DNA of 64,000 nt from positions 3,424,423 through 3,488,422 of the forward strand of contig NZ_KZ614145.1 of NCBI RefSeq assembly GCF_002884495.1, given 5' to 3'. Made by a program: the position numbers and the translations under genes. Of this stretch, positions 43,777 to 53,798 are shown one piece after another. Numbering within the stretch: position 1 is the first letter of the stretch; each line of letters starts with the position of its first letter. Below the pieces are notes generated by a model that did not search any database, was not told the DNA's origin, and worked only from the letters and a program-made list of their open reading frames with translations. Origin of the DNA: Rummeliibacillus pycnus (GTDB lineage Bacteria; Bacillota; Bacilli; Bacillales_A; Planococcaceae).

Positions 43777-43818
43777 GATGACCTTAAAAAGCCATTCTTT
43801 GGCGTCTTTAAGGTCATC
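43777..43818 (-). terminator. Terminator after the second S8 protease gene
   Basis: GATGACCTTAAA ... TTTAAGGTCATC with an inner GCC/GGC; the minus strand continues TTTTATTTTTTT. Confidence 0.85.
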
Positions 43819-43826
43819 TATTTGTA

Positions 43827-46800
43827 TTACTTAATTTTTAATGACAATTTGTAAGGATCAATTGAAGCGCGTCCTCTAGAATCACGAACTTTTACATAGT
43901 ACGTTCCTTTACCCATTTTCAAGGAAACAATTTCTTTATCGCCTTGTTCATAGATATCTGATTTTACTACTCTCTTGCCATTATGGTAGATTTCGATTAC
44001 ACCATCTATTTCTTTTCCTGCATCGAGGGAAATACTTACTTGATTTGACTTTTTAGAATTGTAAACGTACCAATCCGAATCCCCATCTTCATATCCCGTA
44101 TTGAAGTAACCAGTTGCAGAATAAGATTTACTACTGTTTTTCTTTAATTTCAGTGGTTTAGAAGGTTTGTTTTTTGTAACTTTTGATTTTGCATCTTCAT
44201 CTTGTTTGTTTACAGCATTAATTTTCAATTGATATGGCCATAGAGTAATACCAGCCATTGTATCGATTTGACCAAATACTGTTACAAAATAAGATTTGCC
44301 TTTTTTCGCTTCAAAGGAGCCAGTGTTTGTTCCACTTTCTGTTAGGTTCAAGATGTATGATGTGCGATCCATATCTTGTTCATCTAGTTTATGGTTTTTG
44401 TTGACGTCTTCCGAAATTTGAATTATTCCGTAAAATGGAGCTAATAATTCTTTTGGATATTTCTCTTTAAGCGTTGAAGTTAGTTCAGCTCTAGAGAATT
44501 TGACACCATATACAGAATCTTTTGGTGCAGTGAAATAATAAGAGTCAATATCATTCGCTGTAGCAAAATTTCCAGTTACGCCTGTTGTAGGGAAGGTCTT
44601 TGCTTGTTCTGGCTTATCATTCTCTTCATACTTGTCACTTGGATTATTAACAAGTAATTTCGATGTGATTTGGTATCCATCGTAAGGAATTTGGAAGTCA
44701 TTATAGTTCGGACTTACTGAAAGATAATATTTTTTATTTGCTTTTAAACTTGCTACAAAATGATCCTTTATCCAATCATCCATTGAATACCAATCCTCGT
44801 TTGTTGCAACAGTGGATAGGTATTGATATGTCTTTCCGTCTTCTCCTTCTTCCGTAACAATCTCGTATAAACTAACATTTGGTACATTCTTCGATGGAGT
44901 AGGTAAGTTAAATTGATAAATACCATCACTAGTCGGTGTTAGTTTAAACCAATCTTGGTCTGATGTATTTTGAAGATAGCCTGTTGCAGATCCACCTAAT
45001 TGATATGAACGAGCATCGGAGTCTAATTGTGCAATTTGTTTTGCGTTATCTGTTGTATCCTGAGTACTACTTACAATAACATTATTACCGATCACATTTA
45101 CGGTTGTTGACTCGCCGTCAGAGAATGATGAGTCATTAAAGCTATCTTCATCCTCAGGAATTGCCTTACCTTCTAAGCTAACATTATAAGGAATAGATGA
45201 TGAAGCAGGTTCTTTAACGCCTATGCTACCAAAATTACCGAATAGTAATTGGAAAATGTTAAAATCTGAAAATGAAGATTTATTTGATACTTTTAAGAAG
45301 TACTCCTTATTAGGCTCAGTTTGGAACATCAGCGTTTCCCCAGCGCTTGTACCACCTGTATTGCTTGAGAATAGAGGAGGTGCACCCTCAGTATTTTCAC
45401 CTATAGGAATTTCTTGACCATTTTCATCTGTAGGGAAAAGCTGTTCCTTTTCATATACAGAGAGATTTAAATCGACACCAGGAATTCCAGTTACACTAAA
45501 TTTCATTAATTGTGCTTCTTTTGAAGTAAAGTGTAAATAATCTTCATCACTTTTTTCACCTGTCATAAAGAGACCATCTTTTTTATATGGCCAGTTTTCA
45601 ATTTGAATAGGTGATTCTAATGTAGATTCATCTTCAGGAAGTTGATCTAATTTTTCAACTTTTAATGTAACGTGTGATTGCTTCGCATTCGAATCATCAT
45701 AGCTTCCATTCACATCTTTAATACCAATAGCAACTGTTCCACTAAAAGGAGCCTGTATTAGTTTTCCTTCTGTTTTTCCTTCTGTTACATCATTGACTTC
45801 CGTTTTTTGTTGCTCACTGTCACCATAGAATTGAATCATCATTTTGTAGTCATATTGAGATGCACCAGAAAGAGAAGTTTGAATATATTGGCCCTTTTCT
45901 ACAGAAAGTTTAACCCATTTTTGTTCAGATGGTTTTGTAAAGTTATGCTTGATTTCTGCAGGTGCTACAATTTTTTCTGCATTATTTAAGATTTCCTTTT
46001 CTCCCCATTTTGCTGTTACTAGGGAAGGGATTTTCTTAACATCAAATTTTAATGCTGCAACAGGGTTAATCAGTCCACTACCATATTTATGATCAAATCC
46101 TTTTTCTCCTAAATCAGTTGCCGTTTTTTCTAGAATATATTCTACTTCAGCAGGCTTAAGATTTGGATGTTTGGATAATAGTAATGCTACTGTTCCCGCA
46201 ACAACTGGAGAAGCCATGGATGTTCCACTCAATTTTGTAAAAGTAGATCCTTTTTGAAGATCGTAATAGGAAGAATAGACATCTTCACCTGGAGCTACCA
46301 CGTCAGTTGAAGGGCCATAGGATGAATAGTCACTTAGTTTTTTCTCTTTGTTAATAGATCCGACGCTAATAACCCCTTCATATTTAGCTGGGTAAACTGC
46401 CATATCGGATGCTTCATTACCAGCTGCAGCAACGACTATAACACCCTTACTAATTGCTTTATCTATAGCTTCTTTTAGAACATCAGATGGAGCGGATCCA
46501 CCCAAACTCATATTAATAACATCTGCTCCTTCATCTACTGCCTTAAGGATAGCATTTGCAATTGTATAATCAAACGTCCAAAATCCACCATCAAATACGT
46601 CTAAAGAAAGAATTTTAGCTGCTGGATCTATGCCGTACCCACCGATACCATTATCTTTTTTTCCGGCGATAATTCCTGCAACATGAGTTCCGTGTATGTC
46701 AGGTGTAGATGAATTCATTGGATTCATGATGTTTGTTCTTTTAATAATAGATTCTTTAAGTTCAGGGTGATTGCGGTCAATCCCAGTATCAATGACAGCT

Positions 46801-47273
46801 ACTTTAACTTGGTTCTTTCCAGCAAGTTTTTGGGCATCAGCTGTTTTTAATAGACTGTGCATATACTGTTCACTAACTTTTGGATCTACTGTACCTGAAA
46901 GTTTGTATTTAGGACTTAGGCTTACAGAAATAACCTTTTTATTCTTTGCATAGTTTTGGAGTGTTTGTTGTAATTTTTTCTTATTTGTTACTTTTACAAC
47001 AAGATAATTTAGACCTTTAATTTCTTTTAGGATAGTACCTCCTGCTTTTCGATGTTCACTTGCAGTTAATTGACTTGAATATTTAATAATAATCGTGTCG
47101 TCACTGAAATTTGCTGTTTTTGTGCCTGTTTCTGTCTGATCAGCTTTACCAAGTTTTTGTAGCAAAGTTGTTGCAGATCCAGTTTTTGCATTTACAGTTA
47201 AGCTAGTAAGCGGTGTAAGTGCTAACGCACAGCTTAAACTAGCGGCTGCAAATTTTTTTGTAAACGAATTCAC
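43827..47273 (-). CDS. Very large secreted subtilisin-like (S8) protease with PPC domains
   Basis: The 1148-residue protein has a signal peptide (about 1-29, VNA/K) and an I9-like prodomain (55-120). The subtilisin domain has Asp162 (AVIDTGID), His194 (HGTHVAG), Asn286 (AAGNEASD) and Ser352 (SGTSMASP). The remaining roughly 700 residues are beta-rich, with several pre-peptidase C-terminal (PPC) modules (for example DQDWFKLTPTSDGIYQF and DSDWYVYNSKKSNQVSISLD). It is extracellular, with no LPXTG or S-layer motif seen. It sits alone on the minus strand. Confidence 0.9.
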   Translation of the reverse strand: MNSFTKKFAAASLSCALALTPLTSLTVNAKTGSATTLLQKLGKADQTETGTKTANFSDDTIIIKYSSQLTASEHRKAGGTILKEIKGLNYLVVKVTNKKKLQQTLQNYAKNKKVISVSLSPKYKLSGTVDPKVSEQYMHSLLKTADAQKLAGKNQVKVAVIDTGIDRNHPELKESIIKRTNIMNPMNSSTPDIHGTHVAGIIAGKKDNGIGGYGIDPAAKILSLDVFDGGFWTFDYTIANAILKAVDEGADVINMSLGGSAPSDVLKEAIDKAISKGVIVVAAAGNEASDMAVYPAKYEGVISVGSINKEKKLSDYSSYGPSTDVVAPGEDVYSSYYDLQKGSTFTKLSGTSMASPVVAGTVALLLSKHPNLKPAEVEYILEKTATDLGEKGFDHKYGSGLINPVAALKFDVKKIPSLVTAKWGEKEILNNAEKIVAPAEIKHNFTKPSEQKWVKLSVEKGQYIQTSLSGASQYDYKMMIQFYGDSEQQKTEVNDVTEGKTEGKLIQAPFSGTVAIGIKDVNGSYDDSNAKQSHVTLKVEKLDQLPEDESTLESPIQIENWPYKKDGLFMTGEKSDEDYLHFTSKEAQLMKFSVTGIPGVDLNLSVYEKEQLFPTDENGQEIPIGENTEGAPPLFSSNTGGTSAGETLMFQTEPNKEYFLKVSNKSSFSDFNIFQLLFGNFGSIGVKEPASSSIPYNVSLEGKAIPEDEDSFNDSSFSDGESTTVNVIGNNVIVSSTQDTTDNAKQIAQLDSDARSYQLGGSATGYLQNTSDQDWFKLTPTSDGIYQFNLPTPSKNVPNVSLYEIVTEEGEDGKTYQYLSTVATNEDWYSMDDWIKDHFVASLKANKKYYLSVSPNYNDFQIPYDGYQITSKLLVNNPSDKYEENDKPEQAKTFPTTGVTGNFATANDIDSYYFTAPKDSVYGVKFSRAELTSTLKEKYPKELLAPFYGIIQISEDVNKNHKLDEQDMDRTSYILNLTESGTNTGSFEAKKGKSYFVTVFGQIDTMAGITLWPYQLKINAVNKQDEDAKSKVTKNKPSKPLKLKKNSSKSYSATGYFNTGYEDGDSDWYVYNSKKSNQVSISLDAGKEIDGVIEIYHNGKRVVKSDIYEQGDKEIVSLKMGKGTYYVKVRDSRGRASIDPYKLSLKIK

Positions 47274-47488
47274 AAGATTCCCCCTTAGTGAAACTACTAC
47301 ATTTGTTAAAACATAGTGTCCCTTTAATGTTAATATATACCATTATAGTTTATTAATTGTTTTAAATATATAGATAAATTGAAATATTTTTAATAAAATT
47401 TTAAAAATGTAAAAAAATCGAAACATTTGACGCGTGAATTAAGATAAAATGTTTGTAACTTTGATATAAATGTTCATAATATAGTTCG

Positions 47489-47517
47489 TTCATTGTTAAT
47501 ATTTAACATGCTATAAT
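47489..47517 (+). promoter_or_regulatory. Promoter for the universal stress protein gene
   Basis: TTCATT (47489-47494), 17 bp, consensus TATAAT (47512-47517). The spacer contains the exact palindrome GTTAA-TAT-TTAAC (47495-47507), a possible operator. The wider gap 47274-47541 is AT-rich and holds the promoters of two divergent genes. Confidence 0.6.
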
Positions 47518-47544
47518 TAGAACATAAATGGGAGGTACAAAGTG

Positions 47545-47982
47545 ATGACACAAACTTATAAAAACATTATTGTCGGTATTGATGGTTCAAAAGAAGCTGA
47601 GGCTGCATTGAGAAAAGCAGTGGAAATTGCAAAACGAAATGATGCTACACTTCATTTGGTTAATATTATTGATTCTCGTGTATATTCGATGTTAGAAGCT
47701 TATAATTTTACTGAAGAAGAAAAACGTGCAGAAGAAGTTGCTACAAGTTTGTTGGAAGGATACAAAGAAGCGGAAACGGCTGGTATTGAAAATGTCAATC
47801 TTCTCGTCGAATACGGTTCTCCTAAATCAGCAATCACTCAAGACGTTGCTAAAAAGGTGGAAGCAGATTTAATTGTTTGTGGTGCAACTGGTCTTAATGC
47901 TGTTGAACGTTTTTTAGTGGGTAGTGTTACAACTGGTATCATTCGCTCAGCTAATTGTGATGTACTTGTCGTTCGTCCATAA
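47545..47982 (+). CDS. Universal stress protein (UspA family)
   Basis: The 145-residue protein has NIIVGIDGSKEAEAAL at the start and the ATP-binding CGATGLNAVERFLVGSVTTGII (G-2x-G-9x-G-S/T type) near residue 110, so it is the nucleotide-binding class. A GTG three bases upstream is an alternative start; both share GGGAGG. It is cytoplasmic, with a general stress or energy-related role. Confidence 0.9.
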   Translation: MTQTYKNIIVGIDGSKEAEAALRKAVEIAKRNDATLHLVNIIDSRVYSMLEAYNFTEEEKRAEEVATSLLEGYKEAETAGIENVNLLVEYGSPKSAITQDVAKKVEADLIVCGATGLNAVERFLVGSVTTGIIRSANCDVLVVRP

Positions 47983-48106
47983 TGTGCATTGAGAATTTGC
48001 AACAAGGATATAATATGTCAGTATTAAAAATATAGAACAATAAATTACTTTAAATATGATTGTGAATAGGTAAAAAAAGAATGAAACTTTAATCGAAAAT
48101 TCATAT

Positions 48107-48151
48107 AAAAAAGCTGACCAAAGACTGTTAAATCAATGGTCAGCTTTTTTT
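48107..48151. terminator. Bidirectional terminator between usp and the ABC ATPase gene
   Basis: AAAAAAGCTGACCA ... TGGTCAGCTTTTTTT, strong stem with A and T runs on both sides. Confidence 0.88.
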
Positions 48152-48156
48152 GATTA

Positions 48157-48903
48157 CTATTTTAAATTACGGTTAAGGAAGGCTTTGGTTCGTTCGAATT
48201 GTGGATTGTCAAATAATTCTTGAGGAGTACCAGACTCTAGAATCTCACCGTTATCCATAAAGACGACACGGTTAGCTACTTCTCTAGCGAAGCCCATTTC
48301 ATGTGTTACGACAATCATCGTCATATGTTCTTCTGCTAAATCTTTCATAACTTGAAGTACTTCACCAGTTAGTTCAGGGTCAAGTGCAGAAGTTGGTTCA
48401 TCAAATAACATAATTTCTGGGTCCATCATCAATGCCCTTGCAATGGCGACACGTTGTTTTTGACCACCTGAAAGTTTTGCTGGATATGCAGATGCTTTAT
48501 CAGCAAGTCCCACTTTCTTTAAAAGCTCCATACTACGACGACCAATATTTTGAGAGGATTCTTTTTTTACTAAACGAGGTGCCATCTCAAGATTCTCTTT
48601 AACTGTAAGATGTGGAAATAGATTAAAATGTTGAAATACCATACCTGTTTTAGAAGTGATACGTTTAATATCTTGCGGTTTTGCATAAACACCATCTTTT
48701 ACAAGCGTATCACCAGCTATTACAATACTTCCACCATTAATCTCTTCAAGATGGACAAGACTTCTCAGCATCGTACTTTTACCAGATCCAGAGGGTCCGA
48801 TGACTGCTACTACATCATTTTTATTTACATTAAATGTGATGTTTTTTAATACATCAAGATTGCCAAATGATTTTTTTAAATTTGATACTTCAATGATAGT
48901 CAA
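48157..48903 (-). CDS. Polar amino-acid ABC transporter, ATP-binding protein
   Basis: The protein has 248 residues from TTG at 48903, eight bases after GAGAGGAG; a GTG nine bases earlier overlaps the site. Walker [10 protein letters not shown], the Q-loop [12 protein letters not shown], signature [15 protein letters not shown], Walker B IMLFDEP and VTHEMGFA match the GlnQ/ArtM/TcyN group. It energises uptake through the adjacent permease. Last gene of a three-gene unit; the substrate amino acid is not determined. Confidence 0.92.
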   Translation of the reverse strand: MTIIEVSNLKKSFGNLDVLKNITFNVNKNDVVAVIGPSGSGKSTMLRSLVHLEEINGGSIVIAGDTLVKDGVYAKPQDIKRITSKTGMVFQHFNLFPHLTVKENLEMAPRLVKKESSQNIGRRSMELLKKVGLADKASAYPAKLSGGQKQRVAIARALMMDPEIMLFDEPTSALDPELTGEVLQVMKDLAEEHMTMIVVTHEMGFAREVANRVVFMDNGEILESGTPQELFDNPQFERTKAFLNRNLK

Positions 48904-48918
48904 AACGACCACTCCTCT

Positions 48919-49578
48919 CTATTCAAATGTAAACCGGCGTTCAATCCATTTAAAGATTAATGTTAATATGAGGGTCATGATTAGATACATAACGCCTGCT
49001 AAAAAGAATGGGAAAATAGTGAAATCACGGTTTACTGCAGCTTCTGCATAGTGTAATAATTCTGGAACAGCTACTGCATAGAGTAGTGCTGTATCTTTCA
49101 CAAGCGTGACAGATTCGTTTGCCAATGCTGGAATGGCAATACGGAACATTTGTGGCAGAATAACACGAGTTGTAGTTTGGAATTTATTTAATCCAAGGAC
49201 TTGAGCCGCTTCATATTGACCTTTATCAATTGCTAACAAACCACCACGGAAAATTTCTGCAAAATAAGCGGCATAGTTAAGAACAAATCCTATGCATGCT
49301 GCTGTAAAGCGGTCTAATACTAAATATTGACCGATACCAGGAATCATTGGTAGCCCAAAGCAGATCACTAATAATTGAAGTAAAAGTGGAGTACCACGCA
49401 TTATATATATATATGCTTGTGCTAACCATGAAAGTGGTTTGAAGCTACTTTTCACTGCCAAGGTTAATAAGAAACCAAGTGGTATCGATAAAACAATGGC
49501 AATTAGAAATAATAGAATAGTCATTTGTGATCCTTGTAGCATAGGTTTCAGGACCGTAATGAAATAATCGAAGTTCAT
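48919..49578 (-). CDS. Polar amino-acid ABC transporter, permease
   Basis: The 219-residue membrane protein has about five spans, the HisM-type N terminus and the EAA loop EAAQVLGLNKFQTTTRVILPQ (near residue 127). YIMRGTPLLLQLLVICFGLP is typical of amino-acid permeases. Its gene ends 15 bp before the ATPase start, so the two are co-translated. It lies downstream of the binding-protein gene beyond a hairpin. Confidence 0.92.
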   Translation of the reverse strand: MNFDYFITVLKPMLQGSQMTILLFLIAIVLSIPLGFLLTLAVKSSFKPLSWLAQAYIYIMRGTPLLLQLLVICFGLPMIPGIGQYLVLDRFTAACIGFVLNYAAYFAEIFRGGLLAIDKGQYEAAQVLGLNKFQTTTRVILPQMFRIAIPALANESVTLVKDTALLYAVAVPELLHYAEAAVNRDFTIFPFFLAGVMYLIMTLILTLIFKWIERRFTFE

Positions 49579-49664
49579 ACAAGTGTTCCTCCTAAATGAA
49601 ACTTGCGGATTGACGAATCCGAAAACGACTGATCGGAATCAGGAAAATAGTAACATTTCTATTG

Positions 49665-49704
49665 TAAAAACAAAACAGGTTTCCAAAAAGGAAACCTTGT
49701 TTTG
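49665..49704 (-). terminator. Intercistronic terminator between binding protein and permease genes
   Basis: On the minus strand CAAAACAAGGTTTCC, a T-rich loop, GGAAACCTGTTTTG, then TTTTTAC. It should reduce permease/ATPase expression relative to the binding protein. Confidence 0.82.
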
Positions 49705-49716
49705 CCTTTTACTATT

Positions 49717-50490
49717 TTACTTTAATACTTTATTTTCGCCAAACCATTTTTCGGAAATTTTAGCAGCTGTACCGTCTGAATTCATTTTATCAAGTGCTTT
49801 TTGTAATTTATTTAATAACTCTTCATTACCTTTTTTAACACCTACACCGTATTCTTCAGGTGCAAGTGACTCATCAAGAATTTTGAAAGTACCTTTTTCC
49901 TTTGACATATAATAATCGATGACAACCTTATCAATTACTACTGCATCTGTACGACCACTTTTTAAATCATTTAAAGCCATTACATTATCAGAGTACTCAC
50001 TGACGTTTTTAAGTTTTGATTTAATAGGATTTGCGTTAAGAGCGTCTGCTGCTGAAGATTGTGCTTGTAAACCAACTACTTTACCATTTAAATCGTTTAA
50101 TTTATTAATTTTTGAATTGGCAAGTGTTACAACGACTTGAGCATTTTTTAAATATGGTTTAGTAAAGTCTACCTTTTTCTTACGATCTTCTGTAATTGTA
50201 TAACCATTCCAAATTAAATCAATTCGTCCACTGGCTAGTTCAGATTCTTTCGTTTTCCATTCAATTGGTTGAATTTTAACTTTATAACCCATTTCTTTTG
50301 CTGCTGCTTTTGCATAGTCGATATCAAAACCTACGATGTTATTTTTTTCATCGCGGAATCCCATTGGAGCAAATGTGTCATCAACACCAATTACGAGTGT
50401 TTTGTTATCCTTTGAGGAATTAGATGAACATCCAGCCATAACGCTGAAGATTGCGACGATGAACATTGTCATAATGGCAAATCGTTTCAT
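49717..50490 (-). CDS. Polar amino-acid ABC transporter, substrate-binding lipoprotein
   Basis: The 257-residue protein has a lipoprotein signal (VMAGCSS, Cys about 20) and the type 2 periplasmic-binding fold: VIGVDDTFAPMGFRDEKNNIVGFDIDYAK, WNGYTITEDRKKKVDFTKPYL and VGLQAQSSAADAL. These are characteristic of the polar amino-acid (Gln/His/Arg/cystine) family. The ligand Arg and Asp are present, but the exact amino acid is not readable. First gene of the operon. Confidence 0.92.
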   Translation of the reverse strand: MKRFAIMTMFIVAIFSVMAGCSSNSSKDNKTLVIGVDDTFAPMGFRDEKNNIVGFDIDYAKAAAKEMGYKVKIQPIEWKTKESELASGRIDLIWNGYTITEDRKKKVDFTKPYLKNAQVVVTLANSKINKLNDLNGKVVGLQAQSSAADALNANPIKSKLKNVSEYSDNVMALNDLKSGRTDAVVIDKVVIDYYMSKEKGTFKILDESLAPEEYGVGVKKGNEELLNKLQKALDKMNSDGTAAKISEKWFGENKVLK

Positions 50491-50579
50491 AGTTGAAAAC
50501 CACCTTTTATGTTTATTATTAAATTTTGTTTTATTTCACTTTAGTTCACTAGTGTGTTAATACATTATTAAGCTAGTAC

Positions 50580-50609
50580 AGTATAACATCTTTTTGTAGA
50601 AAAAAACAA
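50580..50609 (-). promoter_or_regulatory. Promoter for the amino-acid ABC operon
   Basis: On the minus strand TTGTTT (50604-50609), 18 bp, TATACT (50580-50585), about 90 bp upstream of the binding-protein start. The leader between them holds no recognised riboswitch. I see nothing else in 50610-50770. Confidence 0.5.
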
Positions 50610-50770
50610 TAAAATTTTTTTTGATATATTAATTAAAATAGGGGTCTTCTAACATTTCGAATATAACATATATGATAGAGCGTCTTCTTTCTTACTTTAG
50701 CAACGATTATTGCGAGAATGTCTCCAAATCTAAGATTATTATTACCATTTTAATTGGAGAAAATACTAGA

Positions 50771-50810
50771 AAAAAAACTGTTGATAAATCCTAGGATTTA
50801 TCAACAGTTT
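50771..50810 (-). terminator. Terminator of the lrg-lut operon
   Basis: AAACTGTTGATAAATCC-TA-GGATTTATCAACAGTTT (50775-50810) is an essentially perfect 17-pair palindrome; the minus strand continues with eight T residues. Confidence 0.92.
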
Positions 50811-50902
50811 GAGCCGATTGGAATATCCAAACAAGTTATCTATACTATAAATATTTGTATTTCTACACTTTTTCAGTGGACTCTCTTTTTCTATTGAGAG
50901 TA

Positions 50903-51601
50903 TTATTGATCTTCTACAATAATATAGGTTGCTCGTACTGGCCCGTGAACACCAACAACAAGGTTCATTTCGATATCAGCACTATTAGAAGGACCTGAAA
51001 TAAAATTCACACATGCTGGAATTTCTTCGCCCTTTAAAGCTCGTTCATGAATAGCCTTAGTAGCTTGTGTTAACCGTGGGAAAATAGTGCTTTTTGGAAT
51101 AACAGCAATGTATGATTCAGGCAAGAGACTAACAGGTCTTCCTTTTAATCCTTCATTAAATAATACGACAGTTCCTGATTCAGCAAGGGTAATGTCGCTA
51201 AATGTAATACCGATGTCAGCGTTTTTAGCAAATGCTATGCTGCTATCTTTTTTATTTGAGTCCCATTTTCGACATTGAAAAGTTTGATTAGCTAAATAGT
51301 CACTTAGACCAAATTTTTCAAACCGATGGTCATTTGAATAAATAACTGAACTAGCATTCCAATCATGTATGATCGTTTGTAGTGTATTAACAAGTTGGGC
51401 AGTTGTTGTTTCTACAGCGTTAGTATGAATAGCATCACATTGTTCAATTAGTTTTACGACAAGTTGATCTTGCGTTAAACCTTCAAAAACTTTCCATTGT
51501 GGAGATAAATCCCAATTAGGTTTTTGAACAACATCTGGACATTTTCTACCAAGTTTTTCTGACAAATTTGATAAAAATTTATTACGATTTTGAATAGTCA
51601 T
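50903..51601 (-). CDS. lutC: Lactate utilization protein LutC
   Basis: The 232-residue LUD-domain protein has the typical pattern DIGITFSDITLAESGTVVLFN and FISGPSNSADIEMNLVVGVHGP near the C terminus. With LutA and LutB it forms the iron-sulfur L-lactate dehydrogenase complex of Bacillus. It follows lutB with no gap (stop and start adjacent), as is usual for the operon. Confidence 0.95.
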   Translation of the reverse strand: MTIQNRNKFLSNLSEKLGRKCPDVVQKPNWDLSPQWKVFEGLTQDQLVVKLIEQCDAIHTNAVETTTAQLVNTLQTIIHDWNASSVIYSNDHRFEKFGLSDYLANQTFQCRKWDSNKKDSSIAFAKNADIGITFSDITLAESGTVVLFNEGLKGRPVSLLPESYIAVIPKSTIFPRLTQATKAIHERALKGEEIPACVNFISGPSNSADIEMNLVVGVHGPVRATYIIVEDQ

Positions 51602-53014
51602 TTATTTATCACCCTTTGGTCGTTTCTCGAACCAATCACGGAACGATTGTTTTTTCGGAGCTGGGAAATCTTTTGCTTGGGTCCAAGCTTTTAATGGACC
51701 TACACCATGCTCAATCTGGTCATTTTTAGTAAATGGTTTTAGTGCATATGGTGCTGTTTTTGTTGCAAAAGAAAATAAACCTGGACTGTTCGCAGCTTTT
51801 TCAAATCCCTTCATAGCTATATTCCAAGATTTTGGAGATTTTTTTTCTTCGACAATACGGTGACGATGTTTAATTAAAAGCTCATGCAATGGAATTTTTA
51901 CAGGACAAGCTTCTGTGCATGCACCACAAAGACTTGATGCATATGGCAAGTCTTGATATTCATCATATCCACCTAATAACGGAGTTAATACGGCCCCGAT
52001 TGGACCAGGATAAATAGAACCATAAGCATGTCCACCAATATGACGGTATACTGGACATACATTAATACATGCTGCACAACGAATACATTGAAGGGCACTT
52101 TGGAATTCAGTCCCTAAAATATTCGAACGACCGTTATCTACTACTACTAAATGAAATTCCTCAGGACCATCTACTCCAACAGGTTCTGTTAATCCAGTTA
52201 CATAACTGGTTAATTTTTGACCAACAGCACTTCGACATAGAAGGGTAACTAAAATATCAAGTTCCTCCCAAGTTGGTACAAGACGTTCCATCCCCATCAC
52301 AGTTACTAATGTTTTAGGAAGGGTAGTTACCATACGCGCATTTCCTTCATTGGCAACAATTGAAACAGATCCAGATTCCGCTACAGCAAAATTACAACCT
52401 GTTATCCCAACATCTGCTTTGAAAAACTCCTCACGTAAATGTTTTCTTACAAATCTTGCGAGTTCTTCAGGTTTAGAAGTACCCTGATAGCCCAATTTTT
52501 CTTTAAATAACTCACATATTTTTTCTTTATCTTTATGTAAAGAAGGGACAACGATATGAGAAGGGCGGTCATTATCATTTGTTTGTAATATAAATTCAGC
52601 AAGGTCTGTTTCTAATACATCACAGCCTACTTCTTCTATTGCTTCATTTAGACTAATTTCCTCAGTAACCATTGATTTTGATTTAACAACTTTTTTTGCA
52701 TTTTTCTTCTTAAGAATCCCTTTTACATAATCTCTAGCATCTTCAGCAGTTTCAGCAAAATAAACGGATCCACCATTTTTTTCAATGTTCTCACTTAACT
52801 GCATCAAATAGTAATCGAGATTGTCTAGTGTATGCTGACGAATTGCCTCACCTAATGAACGCCATTCTTCCCAATTTCCAAGGCTTTCTGTGGCTTTTAA
52901 TTTTTTACTTCTTAGTCCATCTTGTGCTTTCGAAACAGCATTGCGCATGAACTCATCTTGAATCCCTTTTTCAGTACGTTGATGGAATGGTGCGTCACCA
53001 ATTTTCATTCCCAT
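51602..53014 (-). CDS. lutB: Iron-sulfur protein LutB
   Basis: The 470-residue protein has an N-terminal LUD domain ([21 protein letters not shown] near residue 200) and two [4Fe-4S] motifs: [12 protein letters not shown] (about 308) and CGACTEACP (about 362). A C-terminal DUF3390-like tail follows. It transfers electrons from lactate oxidation, probably to the quinone pool. It lies 14 bp downstream of lutA. Confidence 0.95.
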   Translation of the reverse strand: MGMKIGDAPFHQRTEKGIQDEFMRNAVSKAQDGLRSKKLKATESLGNWEEWRSLGEAIRQHTLDNLDYYLMQLSENIEKNGGSVYFAETAEDARDYVKGILKKKNAKKVVKSKSMVTEEISLNEAIEEVGCDVLETDLAEFILQTNDNDRPSHIVVPSLHKDKEKICELFKEKLGYQGTSKPEELARFVRKHLREEFFKADVGITGCNFAVAESGSVSIVANEGNARMVTTLPKTLVTVMGMERLVPTWEELDILVTLLCRSAVGQKLTSYVTGLTEPVGVDGPEEFHLVVVDNGRSNILGTEFQSALQCIRCAACINVCPVYRHIGGHAYGSIYPGPIGAVLTPLLGGYDEYQDLPYASSLCGACTEACPVKIPLHELLIKHRHRIVEEKKSPKSWNIAMKGFEKAANSPGLFSFATKTAPYALKPFTKNDQIEHGVGPLKAWTQAKDFPAPKKQSFRDWFEKRPKGDK

Positions 53015-53028
53015 TAAAAAAACCTCCC

Positions 53029-53754
53029 TTACTTTCTACCTGTATTTAAAACTTGAGCAATATGTTTTACTTCTATTGGAAGTCCTTTACGATTTAATCT
53101 CCCTTTAATGTTCATTAAACAACTACAATCACTGCCGATTAAAAGTTCAGCATCCGTTTCCATAATATGGGCTACTTTCTCGTCTACCATTTGCTCAGAG
53201 ATTTCCGGCATTTTAACTGAGAAGGTACCGCCAAATCCGCAGCAATCATAATTATGTGGTAGTGGAACAATTTCTAAGCCTTTTACATGTTCTAGGAGTT
53301 TTTGAGGGGGTTCTTTTATCCCCATTAAACGAGTCATATGGCAAGAAGTGTGAACAGTTGCTTTTTTATTCAGCTTTGCACCTAAATCTTCTTTTCCTAA
53401 TACCTCAACAATGAATTGAGTGAATTCATATGTTTTATCTGCAAGATTCTGTGCTCTAAGCTTCCATTCTTTCTCGTTTTCTGAGAAAAGATTAGGGAAT
53501 TCATGGACCATCATGACACAGGATCCTGATGGAGCCACAACATAATCAGCACCAATAAAAGTGTCAATCATATGTTTTGCAGCAGTTTTAGTTTCTTTAT
53601 GATAGCCACTATTGTAAGCAGGTTGACCACAGCAAGTTTGATTCTTTGGAAAATCAACTTCACAACCTAAATCTTCAAGAATTTCAGTAACATCTTTACC
53701 TACCTCAGAATAAAAAACATCTGCCAGACAAGTAATAAATAATGATACTTTCAT
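53029..53754 (-). CDS. lutA: Lactate utilization protein LutA (CCG-domain)
   Basis: The protein has 241 residues from the ATG at 53754, eight bases after GGAGG. It has two cysteine-rich CCG domains, [14 protein letters not shown] (about 45) and [16 protein letters not shown] (about 175), that bind an unusual iron-sulfur centre in heterodisulfide-reductase-like proteins. It is likely the catalytic subunit of the lactate-oxidising complex LutABC. It begins 44 bp after lrgB on the same strand. Confidence 0.95.
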   Translation of the reverse strand: MKVSLFITCLADVFYSEVGKDVTEILEDLGCEVDFPKNQTCCGQPAYNSGYHKETKTAAKHMIDTFIGADYVVAPSGSCVMMVHEFPNLFSENEKEWKLRAQNLADKTYEFTQFIVEVLGKEDLGAKLNKKATVHTSCHMTRLMGIKEPPQKLLEHVKGLEIVPLPHNYDCCGFGGTFSVKMPEISEQMVDEKVAHIMETDAELLIGSDCSCLMNIKGRLNRKGLPIEVKHIAQVLNTGRK

Positions 53755-53798
53755 ATTTAATACCTCCAATTTAATAAAAACTCAGTAATTCAATTACT

